A stretch of DNA of 49,107 nucleotides from Pseudanabaena sp. lw0831 (GCF_016584665.1 NZ_BBJB01000063.1:1-49107), one strand, 5' to 3'. Shown: positions 6,951-15,470, counted from the stretch's first letter. Numbers and translations are program-made. The notes: a model not told the origin generated them from the letters alone.

Positions 6951-9275
6951 TTACGTCCATTCTCGGATTTCTAGTTCTTTTTGTGGCAACAATAAACTTG
7001 CTTCTATTTCTTTACGAATACTTGTTGTGACTTCGCAATTACTATTGAGGCAATCGAGCAGCAACTGATTAGCATCGTAATAGCTTTGTAATACTAGCTT
7101 CTGATTAGAATCAAAGTTCCATTGATTACTAATGTCGCGATGGGTCGCGATCGATGATTGAAGCTGTTTTACCCAAGTTGCATAGTTGTTTTTGCACCAT
7201 TTCTCAAAGCTGTTTTTACTGTGATCGTTATTGGGTAATTTATCGATAAGTTGTTGCAGCGATTTATGAAATCCTAAATCTACCACCATCCCTAAAATAT
7301 TGCTCAGGGCATCGCTACAGGAATGTATACTGGCAAAGTCTTTGCTCTTATTTAACGCGCATTCTTGTAATAAGTCATCTAACGCCGCATCTAATAATGC
7401 ACCTTTATCTAAGGTACAGGCTAGAGCGAAATCAGGCACAAGATGCGGTGTACGGGATAAAGCCAAATAAAAGGCGCGTTCTGTAGCAGGTTTAGATTCA
7501 GGTGGATTGCTTTCTGCTTTATTGTTTGCCCAAGTCAAAAACTCTTGCAGATAAGGATCTTCAGAGACAATGGCATCAATTCCTAGCTTCATTAACTCCA
7601 CTAATCCGTCGGCACTGCGGAGCATACTTGCGGTCAGCAAAAAGATTTCTCGCCAATAGGGATCGGTCATATGGGTTACAAGTCCCTGCAAAGAGTCTCC
7701 TAATGATTGGAGATTATGACTAGCGACGATCTTTCGCGCCGTGAAATACTCTTGTAACGCCAAATAGGAGAAAGAGAAGATACCGCGTGCCCGTTCGGCT
7801 AGAAGCCCATGTTGAGACTCGATCGCCCTAAGTATTGCCGCACTTGCCTGTTGAATCTCTTCAGGGTCGTTACTTGCGTCAGGGAGATTTTGCATATAGT
7901 CACTGATATGTTGCTCAATCACGCCTTCTTCAAAAAAGTACTGACCTTTCTCGAAGGTTGCCGAGGCAATCTGACTCAATAGCTTTAGCTTCTGCGGCAG
8001 CAAAAAACCTTGATATATTTGATCCCGTTCAATGCCTCTTGCTTCATCCCATTTTCCTAATAGCAGATCCATGCCTTGCTTATAAAATTCCGATTGCTTC
8101 AGGGGAAATTTATCTTGACGTTGGAATATGGAACAGGCTAAATGTAAAAATAGCGGCGTGGTAATCAGTCGTCGGAATCGCCAATTTTCTGGTAATTCCA
8201 AATTTTCCATAAACTCTGATGCACTCGTCAGCCCTTTTGATTCATTCGTTCTGCTAAATTCGATAAACCATTTCTGGGCAAAGGCAGCTATTTGGGTTTC
8301 GGTAAAGGGAGCAATCTCTACATCAGTGAATCCATTGATTGATAGCCTCTGAGCCGCCGTGCGACATGCCACAACAAACTGATTTCGATGAAATTTGTCG
8401 CAAAATCGACGAATTTCATTTAAAACAATATGTTCATCTTCATGGCAGACTTCATCTATACCATCAATTAGGAGCAAAACTCGACCACTATGCAGGAGCT
8501 TCTTAATGATCGCTGGTTGGGAAATGTCTGAGGTGAGAAACTCTTGATGGATATATTCTAATAAATCTGCTTGATGGCTATCTCGACAGCTTTCGGCAAA
8601 GTCTCTTAACACTATAAAGATAGGGACTTTGTCTGAACTAAACCGATCGCGGTTACATTGCACTGCTAAATGTTTGAGAAATGTAGACTTGCCAGCTCCA
8701 GGTCCACCTAAGACTCGCAGTTTACTAAATTTTTCTACTGCTTGCATACCAGAAATTTGGCTTTCTGTGATTTTACCTAATCCGAAGCGATCGATATCTT
8801 CGGGCTTGAGGCTTTTAATTTCAGAGACTTCTAACCATTGCTGACTGGAGATTTGCTCTAAAATATTCAGGTCAATATAGATATGATCGATGGAAACAGG
8901 ACGATTAATATCTAATAGTTGCAGGATGCCGCATTGATGGTCTATCTTTTCCATTCGTTGCGATCGCACTATTTGCACTAAAGCATCTATTCCTAGTGTT
9001 GCTATATCATCACTAGTCTCATCGCTGTCAGTGAGATGGTTGTAGTCTAATGGAGGATTGAGAGCAATATCTCGCCAATCCAAATCTAGTCTTGTACAAA
9101 GCTCAAAAAAAGTATAACGTTCAATTGCTTGTCCCGCAAAAAAACGCCAAATTGGTTGTCTTGTTTTAATTCCTACTTCGTTAGCTAGATACTCCTGTGT
9201 CCATCCTTTAGAGATAAATTGCTGTTTAGCTTTTTTGGCTCCAGATGGCGACGTTTGCAGTGATCGCTTAGCCAT
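6951..9275 (-). CDS. NACHT-domain NTPase (bacterial NLR-like, putative defence)
   Basis: 774-residue STAND-type NTPase. Residues about 20-75 (GWTQEYLANEVGIKTRQPIW) look like the small HTH-like N-terminal domain of many cyanobacterial NACHT proteins. Walker A is GGPGAGKST (190-198) and Walker B is LLLIDGIDE (268-275), in NACHT context; a winged-helix region (LKLLSQIA, ALQEYFTAR) follows. The C-terminal helical region (about 555-774), including ELMKLGIDAIVSEDPYLQEF, resembles the NACHT C-terminal helical domains of conflict systems. Related bacterial NACHT proteins block phages; whether this one does is inferred. It appears to stand alone. Confidence 0.9.
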   Translation of the reverse strand: MAKRSLQTSPSGAKKAKQQFISKGWTQEYLANEVGIKTRQPIWRFFAGQAIERYTFFELCTRLDLDWRDIALNPPLDYNHLTDSDETSDDIATLGIDALVQIVRSQRMEKIDHQCGILQLLDINRPVSIDHIYIDLNILEQISSQQWLEVSEIKSLKPEDIDRFGLGKITESQISGMQAVEKFSKLRVLGGPGAGKSTFLKHLAVQCNRDRFSSDKVPIFIVLRDFAESCRDSHQADLLEYIHQEFLTSDISQPAIIKKLLHSGRVLLLIDGIDEVCHEDEHIVLNEIRRFCDKFHRNQFVVACRTAAQRLSINGFTDVEIAPFTETQIAAFAQKWFIEFSRTNESKGLTSASEFMENLELPENWRFRRLITTPLFLHLACSIFQRQDKFPLKQSEFYKQGMDLLLGKWDEARGIERDQIYQGFLLPQKLKLLSQIASATFEKGQYFFEEGVIEQHISDYMQNLPDASNDPEEIQQASAAILRAIESQHGLLAERARGIFSFSYLALQEYFTARKIVASHNLQSLGDSLQGLVTHMTDPYWREIFLLTASMLRSADGLVELMKLGIDAIVSEDPYLQEFLTWANNKAESNPPESKPATERAFYLALSRTPHLVPDFALACTLDKGALLDAALDDLLQECALNKSKDFASIHSCSDALSNILGMVVDLGFHKSLQQLIDKLPNNDHSKNSFEKWCKNNYATWVKQLQSSIATHRDISNQWNFDSNQKLVLQSYYDANQLLLDCLNSNCEVTTSIRKEIEASLLLPQKELEIREWT

Positions 9276-9638
9276 AGGTCGATAAGCTCCAACACTTTTT
9301 AATGCTTACGTTCTACAAATTGCAATCAAAAAAACATATATACGATTGAGATGTATACATATAATTTAATCACATTCAAACAATACGTCTACAAAACACG
9401 AATTGGTATTTAGTTAACTATCTATTCATGTTTTGCATAGGTAGAAGCGATTTGCAAATTACACTTGTAATTGTTTGACCGTAAACATTTTCAATAAAAA
9501 GCGATCGTCAGTCCCCCCTTTTTTTTAGGACTTAAATCTTAAATAAATATAAACAGCATAGCGATCGCGCCCTTCTTAGCTCGCTTTAAAGAGATATTAG
9601 TGTTTTTTTTCTGCGATCTTTGGGCTTTTGAGGGCTTA

Positions 9639-9790
9639 GAACCCATTTAAGAATTGTAGTTTTTGCCCCCTAGCCCCCCAATTCTGGGGGGAACCATATT
9701 TAAGTCTCCCAGAATTGGGGGATTTAAGGGGGCTAGACACCTAGAACTTTAAACGAGATTTTAGGTGTTACGTAATCCTTAAATGGGTTC
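9639..9790. repeat. Composite palindrome: outer GAACCCATTTAA arms with inner hairpin
   Basis: The spacer 9276-9819 has no gene; it holds this repeat and presumably the NACHT promoter. Outer arms GAACCCATTTAA (9639-9650) pair with TTAAATGGGTTC (9779-9790). Inside is a GCCCCCTAG/CTAGGGGGC-type hairpin (9665-9732), the same family as the core of the 6.7 and 19.4 kb elements. The outer arms recur at 19076-19217 around a different inner hairpin. Confidence 0.8.
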
Positions 9791-9819
9791 TTAAAAAGAA
9801 TGTTCATAGCATAGCTATG

Positions 9820-9999
9820 CTATGTAAGTCCTATAGAATTTACGTGGCGAGTATGAACACTGTTAACACATACACTTGTACAAGATGTTGATGCTGCTAA
9901 TCCCAAAAAAGCATCCCAACGGACGCGATCGCTGAAATCTCCAACATCAATAACTTGTCGCTCTGTAGAAGTTTCCCAAGGTCGTTCAGAATTAATCAT
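9820..9999 (-). CDS. 59-residue peptide with Ser/Thr/Cys-rich C-terminus
   Basis: ORF from ATG at 9999 to a TAG at 9820-9822, behind a good CAGGAG ribosome site. The N-terminal part (MINSERPWETSTERQVIDVG) is polar and acidic. The C-terminal part has the segment LGLAASTSCTSVCVNSVHT, with two cysteines and many Ser/Thr. That leader-plus-core look recalls RiPP precursors, but no modification enzyme or transporter is adjacent. The last codons (IGLT) run into a sequence like the AGGACTTAC repeat, so the true C-terminus may have been altered. I do not recognise a family. Confidence 0.5.
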   Translation of the reverse strand: MINSERPWETSTERQVIDVGDFSDRVRWDAFLGLAASTSCTSVCVNSVHTRHVNSIGLT

Positions 10000-10016
10000 G
10001 ATCTTCGCTCCTGTAA

Positions 10017-10109
10017 TATAGCAATCCTAAATAAATCGTGAGAAGTAAAAGTCCATAACAAGGGGCTTAAGCCCCTTGTCTTTCTCACATCTCATTTAGG
10101 ATCGCTATA
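10017..10109. repeat. 93-bp nested palindrome
   Basis: Outer arms TATAGCAATCCTAAAT pair with ATTTAGGATCGCTATA. An inner GTGAGAA/TTCTCAC pair and an apical hairpin ACAAGGGGCTTAAGCCCCTT (10058-10079) follow. It lies between the hemerythrin gene and the 59-residue ORF and covers much of that ORF's upstream region. Confidence 0.85.
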
Positions 10110-10134
10110 TGGTTTGATGCAAGAACTAGAAAAT

Positions 10135-11172
10135 CTAGTGAGAAGCAGAAACGAGTCGATGATCTTGAATCTTGCTCTTGGCAGTCTTAAAATCAGTCGC
10201 CAGTTGCTTCTGTTGTTCGTCGCCAAAACTACCGTTAATGCGGGGGAACATTTCATCCTCTTCTTCTTTGATATGAGCATTGACATCCGATGCCAAAAGA
10301 TCTACCGCAGCTTTAAAAGCCACCGTATCTTCGCAGTTCATGGCTTTGATCTGTTCAAGCTTTTGCTTCATTTCTGCTTGTTCGTCATACAGATGCTGAA
10401 TGTCGTTGTAGTAAGGACGCACAACTGGATAGATAACTTCCTCCTCGGCGGAAGAGTGAGCGCTCAAGTCTTGGTAGACCTGCCCAAAATACTCCTCTAG
10501 CTTTTGAGGATCGTCAGTGGCTTTAATCTGAGAAAGCAGAGCAAAGACCTTAGTATGATCGAGTCGAATCAAATCACAAATAGCGATCTCATGATCGCTG
10601 CCATTGATGAGACTGCCTGTAAGACCACTTAGCGCGGCGATGGTGTCTTGCACCCTTGACCACAGTCCACTGTCAGAAGGCTTACCCGTTAGCTCCATCG
10701 TACTCAGAGATTCCATGATTCCTTTGAGTTGCTCCTCATGTCCACGATTTTCAAAGTTAACCGCATTGAGGGGAGCGATCGCTACAGCAATGTCTGCACC
10801 AACTACTTGACCAGCCTTATGAACTAGAACTCCTGCCATCGCTTGAGTGTGTTTGAGGAGTTCATGCTTTGACACTTTATCAAACAAAGTGAGATCTGAA
10901 TTTTCCATCATTCTCTCGACTTCTTCAATCTCTCTCTGGACACTAGGTTTAGCTTCAGCTTTAATTCCATACTGAACGATCACAGTATCGATGATACCCA
11001 AGTTTTTCTGGTCGTCTCTGAGAAATCCTTCTAAACGATTAGTGATTTCGCGATCGGGACAGGCGGCGATTAAGCTCTTTTCATTTGCAATCAGCAAGTT
11101 TTGAGTAGCTTTCATATCTGCCAATTTGACTGCGATGGCAGTACGTTTGGTATCTTCGAGTGTTACTGACAT
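10135..11172 (-). CDS. Hemerythrin HHE cation-binding domain protein
   Basis: 345-residue protein with a C-terminal hemerythrin-like four-helix bundle (about 195-330). Candidate di-iron ligands are in IRLDHTKV, HSSAEEEVIYPVVR, HLYDEQ and HIKEEEDEMFPR. The N-terminal half (about 1-190) is also helical, with HELLKHTQ and HEEQLKGIM, and resembles the DUF892/ferritin-like helical domains seen in stress proteins. It probably binds oxygen or protects against oxidants or iron; this is inferred. A strong AAGGAG site precedes the ATG. Neighbours are stress-type genes on the same strand. Confidence 0.85.
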   Translation of the reverse strand: MSVTLEDTKRTAIAVKLADMKATQNLLIANEKSLIAACPDREITNRLEGFLRDDQKNLGIIDTVIVQYGIKAEAKPSVQREIEEVERMMENSDLTLFDKVSKHELLKHTQAMAGVLVHKAGQVVGADIAVAIAPLNAVNFENRGHEEQLKGIMESLSTMELTGKPSDSGLWSRVQDTIAALSGLTGSLINGSDHEIAICDLIRLDHTKVFALLSQIKATDDPQKLEEYFGQVYQDLSAHSSAEEEVIYPVVRPYYNDIQHLYDEQAEMKQKLEQIKAMNCEDTVAFKAAVDLLASDVNAHIKEEEDEMFPRINGSFGDEQQKQLATDFKTAKSKIQDHRLVSASH

Positions 11173-11278
11173 TTAGATTGCTCCTTTGTGTAGTTAAAAG
11201 ATTCTTACTTCTCTTTTATAAAATCATGGCATCGGAATGTCTAACTACTTGAGTGACTTGATTAACTTGCACCATTAC

Positions 11279-11322
11279 GAAACAAAGTGTAATAGAACTT
11301 TCGTTCTATTACACTTTGTTTC
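11279..11322. repeat. Perfect palindrome upstream of hemerythrin gene
   Basis: GAAACAAAGTGTAATAGAAC pairs perfectly with its complement across a 4-bp centre. It lies about 110 bp upstream of the hemerythrin start, within the gene-free spacer 11173-11529. Confidence 0.85.
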
Positions 11323-11353
11323 TAGTAACTCATGTTACATAGAATCTGAGAAA

Positions 11354-11413
11354 GAGGGCTTGGATACCAAGCCCCTACCTCTAACACTGTTGGGGCTTGG
11401 TCTCCAAGCCCTC
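11354..11413. repeat. Palindrome with GAGGGCTTGG arms
   Basis: GAGGGCTTGG (11354-11363) pairs with CCAAGCCCTC (11404-11413), with a further internal GGCTTGG/CCAAGCC pairing that permits alternative folds. It belongs to the intergenic hairpin repeats of this genome. Confidence 0.75.
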
Positions 11414-11529
11414 TGCCAAGATGATATTGAAACATTAGGATTATCTGTGTTCTACATAACATCAGTTAGTAATGAAAATTCATGAATTGCCACTATTACA
11501 GCGCAAAGCGCTGTAAGTACATCAGCATA

Positions 11530-11585
11530 GTTAAAAAAATAAAAAAGAGCCTGTGCTGCCCGATACATCGGGCAGCACAGGCTCT
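11530..11585 (-). terminator. Intrinsic terminator of the glycine-zipper gene
   Basis: On the minus strand a 40-bp perfect hairpin (11546-11585, arms AGAGCCTGTGCTGCCCGAT) is followed by a T-rich run TTTTTTATTTTTTTAA. It lies 21 bp after the stop of the minus-strand gene at 11607. This is the most convincing intrinsic terminator in the window. Confidence 0.85.
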
Positions 11586-11606
11586 TAGGTCTAAATGCAT
11601 CGTGAT

Positions 11607-12119
11607 TTAGCGACGAATTGCGGTAGCAGCGCGATCCCATGCATCTTTTACTGCATGTTTAGCTTGTTCCCAAGGTAAATTTCCAGTCTGATTTGTTTGA
11701 TAATCGCGCTGCAAATCTGTTTCAACTTCGCTGTAAGTCCGACCACTATGACCATAGCGATCGTAGCCTTCATAGCCAGTGCGGTAGGCTGGTTGATAAT
11801 CTTCGTAGGTTCTATCTGAATCTGCATAGGAGCTAGAAGTATAAGTCTCCTGCCAATTGGTTTCTTCAAAAGTTGGATTAACTTGTTCGGCAACATCCTT
11901 ACCAGCCAAACCACCAACTACTGAGCCGATGACAGCACCAACTACAGCACCAACTGGTCCACCAACTGCGCCACCGATGACTGTGGCTACAGTACCAGCA
12001 CCTGCGGCTCCCACACCTGTTCCGAGGGGATGCGCTCCTACTTCTCCAGAAAGTGGATCGAGATTCGCATCGCCTTGGTCAGTGGAATTGACATCTCTGT
12101 TTACAGTTCTATTAGTCAT
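11607..12119 (-). CDS. Glycine-zipper domain protein, stress-type
   Basis: 170 residues. The central segment (about 34-75) is an uninterrupted Gly/Ala/Val zipper (GAVGGPVGAVVGAVIGSVVG), able to form membrane-inserting hairpins. The C-terminal half is rich in Tyr, Asp, Ser and Thr (TYEDYQPAYRTGYEGYDRYG) and ends in an amphipathic helix (WEQAKHAVKDAWDRAATAIR). Proteins of this layout are usually annotated as hypothetical and sit near stress genes. No signal peptide is seen. Function unknown. Confidence 0.8.
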   Translation of the reverse strand: MTNRTVNRDVNSTDQGDANLDPLSGEVGAHPLGTGVGAAGAGTVATVIGGAVGGPVGAVVGAVIGSVVGGLAGKDVAEQVNPTFEETNWQETYTSSSYADSDRTYEDYQPAYRTGYEGYDRYGHSGRTYSEVETDLQRDYQTNQTGNLPWEQAKHAVKDAWDRAATAIRR

Positions 12120-12219
12120 TTTTACTTGTCCTATAAATAATTTGTTTGCAAGTTGTCCAAAATCTTGAAATTGGAAGCCTTTCTGTAATTCTTACAACGC
12201 TTTGCACTGAATCCAGAAC

Positions 12220-12270
12220 CAATATTTTTGTTAAAAGTACTGCTTTGCAGTACTTTTAACAAAAATATTG
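12220..12270. repeat. Palindromic intergenic repeat
   Basis: Perfect hairpin with arms CAATATTTTTGTTAAAAGTA and loop CTGCTTTGCAG. It is preceded by ACAACGCTTTGCACTGAATC, which resembles the leader of the 2315-2373 hairpin. It lies between the glycine-zipper and GlsB genes. Confidence 0.85.
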
Positions 12271-12283
12271 CTGTAAATAGCTT

Positions 12284-12529
12284 CTAAGCAGATCTAACTA
12301 GGCGAATCCCATATAGTAAAACCACCGCACCAATGGTTGCCACGATCAAGCTGCCAAGCAAGCCACCGCCTGTAGAGACACCAAATGTATTAAATAGGAA
12401 GCCGCCCAACAATGCGCCGATAATCCCGACAATAATATCGCCGACTACACCAAAGCCACCACCTCGAACTATTTGACCAGCTAAAGCTCCAGCCACTAGC
12501 CCGATCAAAATAAACCAAATAAATTCCAT
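12284..12529 (-). CDS. GlsB/YeaQ/YmgE family stress membrane protein
   Basis: 81-residue integral membrane protein of the transglycosylase-associated (GlsB/YeaQ/YmgE) family. It has three hydrophobic segments with the family's Gly-rich motifs: GLVAGALAGQIVRGGGFG, then DIIVGIIGALLGGFLF, then LLGSLIVATIGAVVLLYGIR. Family members are induced by general or envelope stress; the molecular role is not established. It lies between the glycine-zipper and LEA-like genes, separated by hairpin repeats, so the three genes are probably transcribed separately. Confidence 0.92.
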   Translation of the reverse strand: MEFIWFILIGLVAGALAGQIVRGGGFGVVGDIIVGIIGALLGGFLFNTFGVSTGGGLLGSLIVATIGAVVLLYGIRLVRSA

Positions 12530-12621
12530 GAGATTCTCTCCGTTTATCTATTTCAAGTATTTGTGAATGAGAGGATAGGCGGCGAAGATCTTCACCTATC
12601 CTTAGTTACCGAATTTCTACC

Positions 12622-12715
12622 AATTCACAAAAGTGTCGTTACACTTTTGTGAATTAAAAACCAAACCCAGTAAGGGTTTTAAAAGAACAAAATGGCGTAG
12701 CCATTTTGTTCTTTT
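12622..12715. repeat. Two consecutive palindromes
   Basis: Hairpin 1 spans 12622-12655, with arms AATTCACAAAAGTGT. Hairpin 2 spans 12681-12715, with arms AAAAGAACAAAATGGC and loop GTA. Both lie just downstream of the LEA-like gene (stop at 12719), and one may end its transcript. Confidence 0.82.
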
Positions 12716-12718
12716 GTG

Positions 12719-13177
12719 TTACTGACCTAAGAAGTTTTTGACAGAGTCAATTGCTTCTTCAACCTTGTTTCCAGCTTTATCAGATAGGTCTTTGGTATTT
12801 GCCTTAACTTCATTAGCGCGATCGCCTGCCATTGCCTTGGTTCTCTCAACACCATCACCAACTTTGTTCTTGGCATCTTTAGCCATATCCTTAGCTTTGC
12901 CCATATTTTCCTTGGTGCCTTCTTTCACGTTTTTGGCTAAGTCCTTAGCGCGATTTCCAGCTTCTTTCGCAAAGTCCTTAGAAGTATCGGCAATCGTCGG
13001 ATTACCAATGCTCGCCAAGGGAGATGCGATCGCCCCAGAACTAAAGAATGTCACTTGCAACATCAATACTAGCGCGAACCCAAAAGCGAAAAGGAGTCCT
13101 TTCTTGACACCATTTAGTACGGCAGTAACTGGATTATTAAAGTTACTAGCGTTGCCACTGTCTAAAATATTAGTCAT
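12719..13177 (-). CDS. Membrane-anchored LEA-like protein
   Basis: 152 residues. A hydrophobic segment (about 22-48, GLLFAFGFALVLMLQVTFF) is followed by a Lys/Asp/Ala-rich region made of 11-residue-like amphipathic repeats (AKDLAKNVKEGTKENMGKAK, AKDAKNKVGDG), typical of late-embryogenesis-abundant proteins. Such helices stabilise proteins or membranes in drying or osmotic stress; this is inferred. The frame has a GTG three codons upstream; the ATG at 13177 is preferred because AGGTG precedes it at good spacing. The opposite-strand ORF here is a compositional shadow. Confidence 0.8.
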   Translation of the reverse strand: MTNILDSGNASNFNNPVTAVLNGVKKGLLFAFGFALVLMLQVTFFSSGAIASPLASIGNPTIADTSKDFAKEAGNRAKDLAKNVKEGTKENMGKAKDMAKDAKNKVGDGVERTKAMAGDRANEVKANTKDLSDKAGNKVEEAIDSVKNFLGQ

Positions 13178-13362
13178 TTGTTTCACCTGTAAGTTTTGTC
13201 TGTAACTCGGTAGTCAATTCCTAAGCTAACAGGCATTTGTTTGATCTCATGCTTGAAGAGTGTATAAGTTGCATGATTTGTACTAAAACAAAATAAATCT
13301 TTACGATGCAAATATCTAATTTTTTTTAAGCTTAGCAAAAACAAAAAAAGCATCTCATCCTT

Positions 13363-13400
13363 AATGATTATAGGCAATTCATCAATTGCCTATAATCATT
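13363..13400. repeat. Palindrome with GGCAATTCATCAATTGCC core
   Basis: 38-bp palindrome with arms AATGATTATAGGCAATT. It belongs to the same core family as 5830-5889, 6483-6544 and 14502-14547. Confidence 0.85.
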
Positions 13401-13913
13401 TAATTGTTTCACCATAATTTAGACCTATATCAAAAACTATTGCCATCTATATATTGAACAGTATAGGTTTTAGGGTTTTATATTTAATCTAGCTTACTTA
13501 CCTAGTATAGAAAAACTCTCTTAGCTAATGATTTGAAATTACTACATGGATCAAAAGGAACAGAACTGTATTAGTTGTAACAATTTAAGTACTAATAAAC
13601 CATCTTATACAATTTGTTCATTTTTTAATGTCTGATTATACATGATTTATGACATGCAGGTGTGAGACTAGATTCACATAGGTAAATTACTAATATTAAC
13701 TCTATCTATTAATAGATTTGATGTTACTAGGAAGTCTTAATTGTTTGTGGAATGCGTTTAGTGCAACGTAACGCATCAACTATACCTCAATGATGGGTTG
13801 CGCTATCGCTAACCCATCCTACATTTAATTCCAACAACTTACATAACTTTAGTAAAGCCTATGTTTTCTTAAGTAAAACTAAGCCACTAATTGATTTAAC
13901 GGAGTAGAAAATT
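13401..13913. other. Gene-free AT-rich spacer between two divergent stress clusters
   Basis: No ORF with coding character was found. It contains a GATGGGTT/AACCCATC hairpin (13792-13818) of a type common in cyanobacterial spacers and is otherwise AT-rich. It separates minus-strand stress genes from plus-strand ones, so promoters in both directions are expected; no specific operator could be identified. Confidence 0.6.
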
Positions 13914-14501
13914 ATGATCGGACAATACAAGCGCGCTACGGGTACATTTTCTAATCATCAAAAAGCTGAATCGGCTCTTGGTGAATTGAGAGACAGTGGA
14001 TTTAATATGGATCAAATTTCGATCATTGGGAATAATGTCGATCGCAATTCTGATATTACTGCTGAGAAGCAAGTCCAGCATCTCAACGATCTTGACAACA
14101 AAGTGGGTGAAGGTGCTGCAACAGGTGCTGCATCAGGTGTTGCCGTTGGAGGATTAACGGGGCTACTAGTTGGGCTAGGACTTGTAGCTATTCCTGGAGT
14201 TGGGCCAGTGATGTTGGCTGGCGCTGTGGCTACGACTCTGGCTACTGCGCTAACGGGTGGTGCGATCGGCGCAGCCGCAGGTGGACTCATCGGCGGATTG
14301 GTTGGCTTAGGCATTCCTAAAGACCGTGCCAAGATATATAGCGATCGCGTAGATCAAGGAGATTGCTTGGTGATGGTTGATGGTTCGGAGCAAGAGATTC
14401 ATCAAGCCGAAGCAATTTTGCAACGTCACGGTATCCATGAATGGGGTATTTATGATTCTGCTGATGTTTCTAGTAGAACAGGTGCAGTCTCTTTGAGATA
14501 G
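13914..14501 (+). CDS. General-stress-protein-like with glycine-zipper membrane segment
   Basis: 195 residues. The N-terminus (QYKRATGTFSNHQKAESALG, then DSGFNMDQISIIGNN) matches the GSP17M-like fold seen in the two genes at 5.3-6.4 kb. It continues into a long Gly/Ala-rich hydrophobic zipper (about 63-135, GVAVGGLTGLLVGLGLVAIP, GGAIGAAAGGLIGGLVGLG). The C-terminus (IYSDRVDQGDCLVMVDGSEQ) completes the domain. The split domain around a glycine zipper is a known cyanobacterial arrangement. GGAG precedes the ATG. Role in stress is inferred. Confidence 0.85.
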   Translation: MIGQYKRATGTFSNHQKAESALGELRDSGFNMDQISIIGNNVDRNSDITAEKQVQHLNDLDNKVGEGAATGAASGVAVGGLTGLLVGLGLVAIPGVGPVMLAGAVATTLATALTGGAIGAAAGGLIGGLVGLGIPKDRAKIYSDRVDQGDCLVMVDGSEQEIHQAEAILQRHGIHEWGIYDSADVSSRTGAVSLR

Positions 14502-14547
14502 ATGAATTCAGTAAGGGCAATTCATGAATTGCCCTTACTGAATTCAT
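14502..14547. repeat. Palindrome with GGGCAATTCATGAATTGCCC core
   Basis: 46-bp perfect palindrome directly after the stop of the preceding gene, with outer arms ATGAATTCAGTAAG. Possible terminator. Confidence 0.87.
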
Positions 14548-14598
14548 AAATTTTTATCAAAGATAAGTAGCTAAGCCTAAGCAACCCTTAAACGGAGA

Positions 14599-14633
14599 AG
14601 CCTGTGCCGCCCGCTGCGCGGGCGTTACAGGCT
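14599..14633. repeat. GC-rich hairpin
   Basis: AGCCTGTGCCGCCCG pairs imperfectly with CGGGCGTTACAGGCT. It resembles the terminator hairpin at 11546-11585 (CCTGTGCTGCCCG). It lies upstream of the BON lipoprotein gene. Confidence 0.75.
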
Positions 14634-14687
14634 CTGACTTTAGATTTTTATTATGATTAAGTACTAATAAATTGAGGAATTTCTTCC

Positions 14688-15140
14688 ATGAATACAAAAA
14701 TTGCTTCTTTACTACTAACTAATTTTCTCTTAGTTACAGTAGTAGCTTGCTCTGATGCACGAACTACCTCTGAAGCTCCTGCTCCTAGTAGCACTATCAG
14801 CCCTACTGCCGCACCACAAAACACTCAAGCAGCTATGAGTGATGCTCAAAGTGAAACTCGCAAAAAACAATTGGATGCTGATATTCGCGCTCGCGAACAA
14901 CGCAATGATGCAATGGGTGACACGACCAAACGACCAGATAGCGATCTTGCTAGCGAAGTTCGGAGTAAGCTAGAGGCAAATATCCCTAAAGGTAATTTGA
15001 CTGTAGAGTCTAAGGATGCAAATGTTGTCGTATCAGGAACCGTTCCTTCACTAAATGACCTTGATAAAGTCAAAAGTTTGGCAATGGAGATCAAGGGAGT
15101 TAAGACTGTCACGATTAAGGCTGTGGTTGCATCTAAGTAA
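14688..15140 (+). CDS. BON-domain lipoprotein
   Basis: 150 residues. A lipoprotein signal peptide ends in the lipobox VVAC with the modified Cys at residue 21. A Pro/Ser/Thr-rich linker and a charged segment (about 50-85) follow. One BON domain lies at about 87-148 (DLASEVRSKLEANIPKGNLT, VVVSGTVPSLNDLDKVKSLA, VKTVTIKAVV). BON domains bind phospholipid and occur in OsmY-type osmotic-stress proteins. The protein is likely anchored in the outer or inner membrane facing the periplasm. The family call is secure; the stress role is inferred from neighbours. Confidence 0.9.
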   Translation: MNTKIASLLLTNFLLVTVVACSDARTTSEAPAPSSTISPTAAPQNTQAAMSDAQSETRKKQLDADIRAREQRNDAMGDTTKRPDSDLASEVRSKLEANIPKGNLTVESKDANVVVSGTVPSLNDLDKVKSLAMEIKGVKTVTIKAVVASK

Positions 15141-15162
15141 TTCACCTTACGCAGAAGTTTCT

Positions 15163-15430
15163 AAGCCCCTCACCCCTAGCCACTCTCCCAAGGCAAGCTA
15201 ACGTTACATACAAGTCTCAAAACCCCCTTTAATTCCCCCTTGCAAAGGGGGAAAACTAGAAATTTAGTTCCCTCCCCTTTGCAAGGGGAGGGCTAGGGAG
15301 GGGTAATTAATGAGATTTGAAAATTTCTTTAGTTGCGAGTACACGGCAGATCCCAAGGAGAGAGGGGAGCAAGAAAACTTGAATAAATTGCTGTTGCTCC
15401 CCTTCTCCCGCTCTGAGAGAAGAGGATGAA
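15163..15430. repeat. Nested palindromic element with loop insertion
   Basis: Host hairpin of the CCCCTCACCCCTAGCC family interrupted by a 157-bp insert (15194-15350) that is flanked by the 8-bp direct repeat TCCCAAGG (15186-15193 and 15351-15358). Insert ends (ACATACAAGTC and GAGTACACGGC) resemble those of the 6.6 and 19.3 kb inserts, but the innermost hairpin differs (CCCCCTTTAATTCCCCCTTG). No gene is seen in the spacer 15141-15563. Confidence 0.8.
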
Positions 15431-15470
15431 GGCAAATCTTCGCTAATCTGCTATTACATTTTATTTCAGA

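Noticed and set aside
12738-13205. 155-codon plus-strand open frame opposite the LEA-like gene
   Set aside because: Its composition (Leu/Ser/Ala-rich) is what Lys/Asp/Ala codons give when read in reverse; no ribosome site and no known family.
13546-13635. 29-codon ORF with three cysteines in the divergent spacer
   Set aside because: No ribosome site and AT-rich random-looking codons; nothing supports translation.
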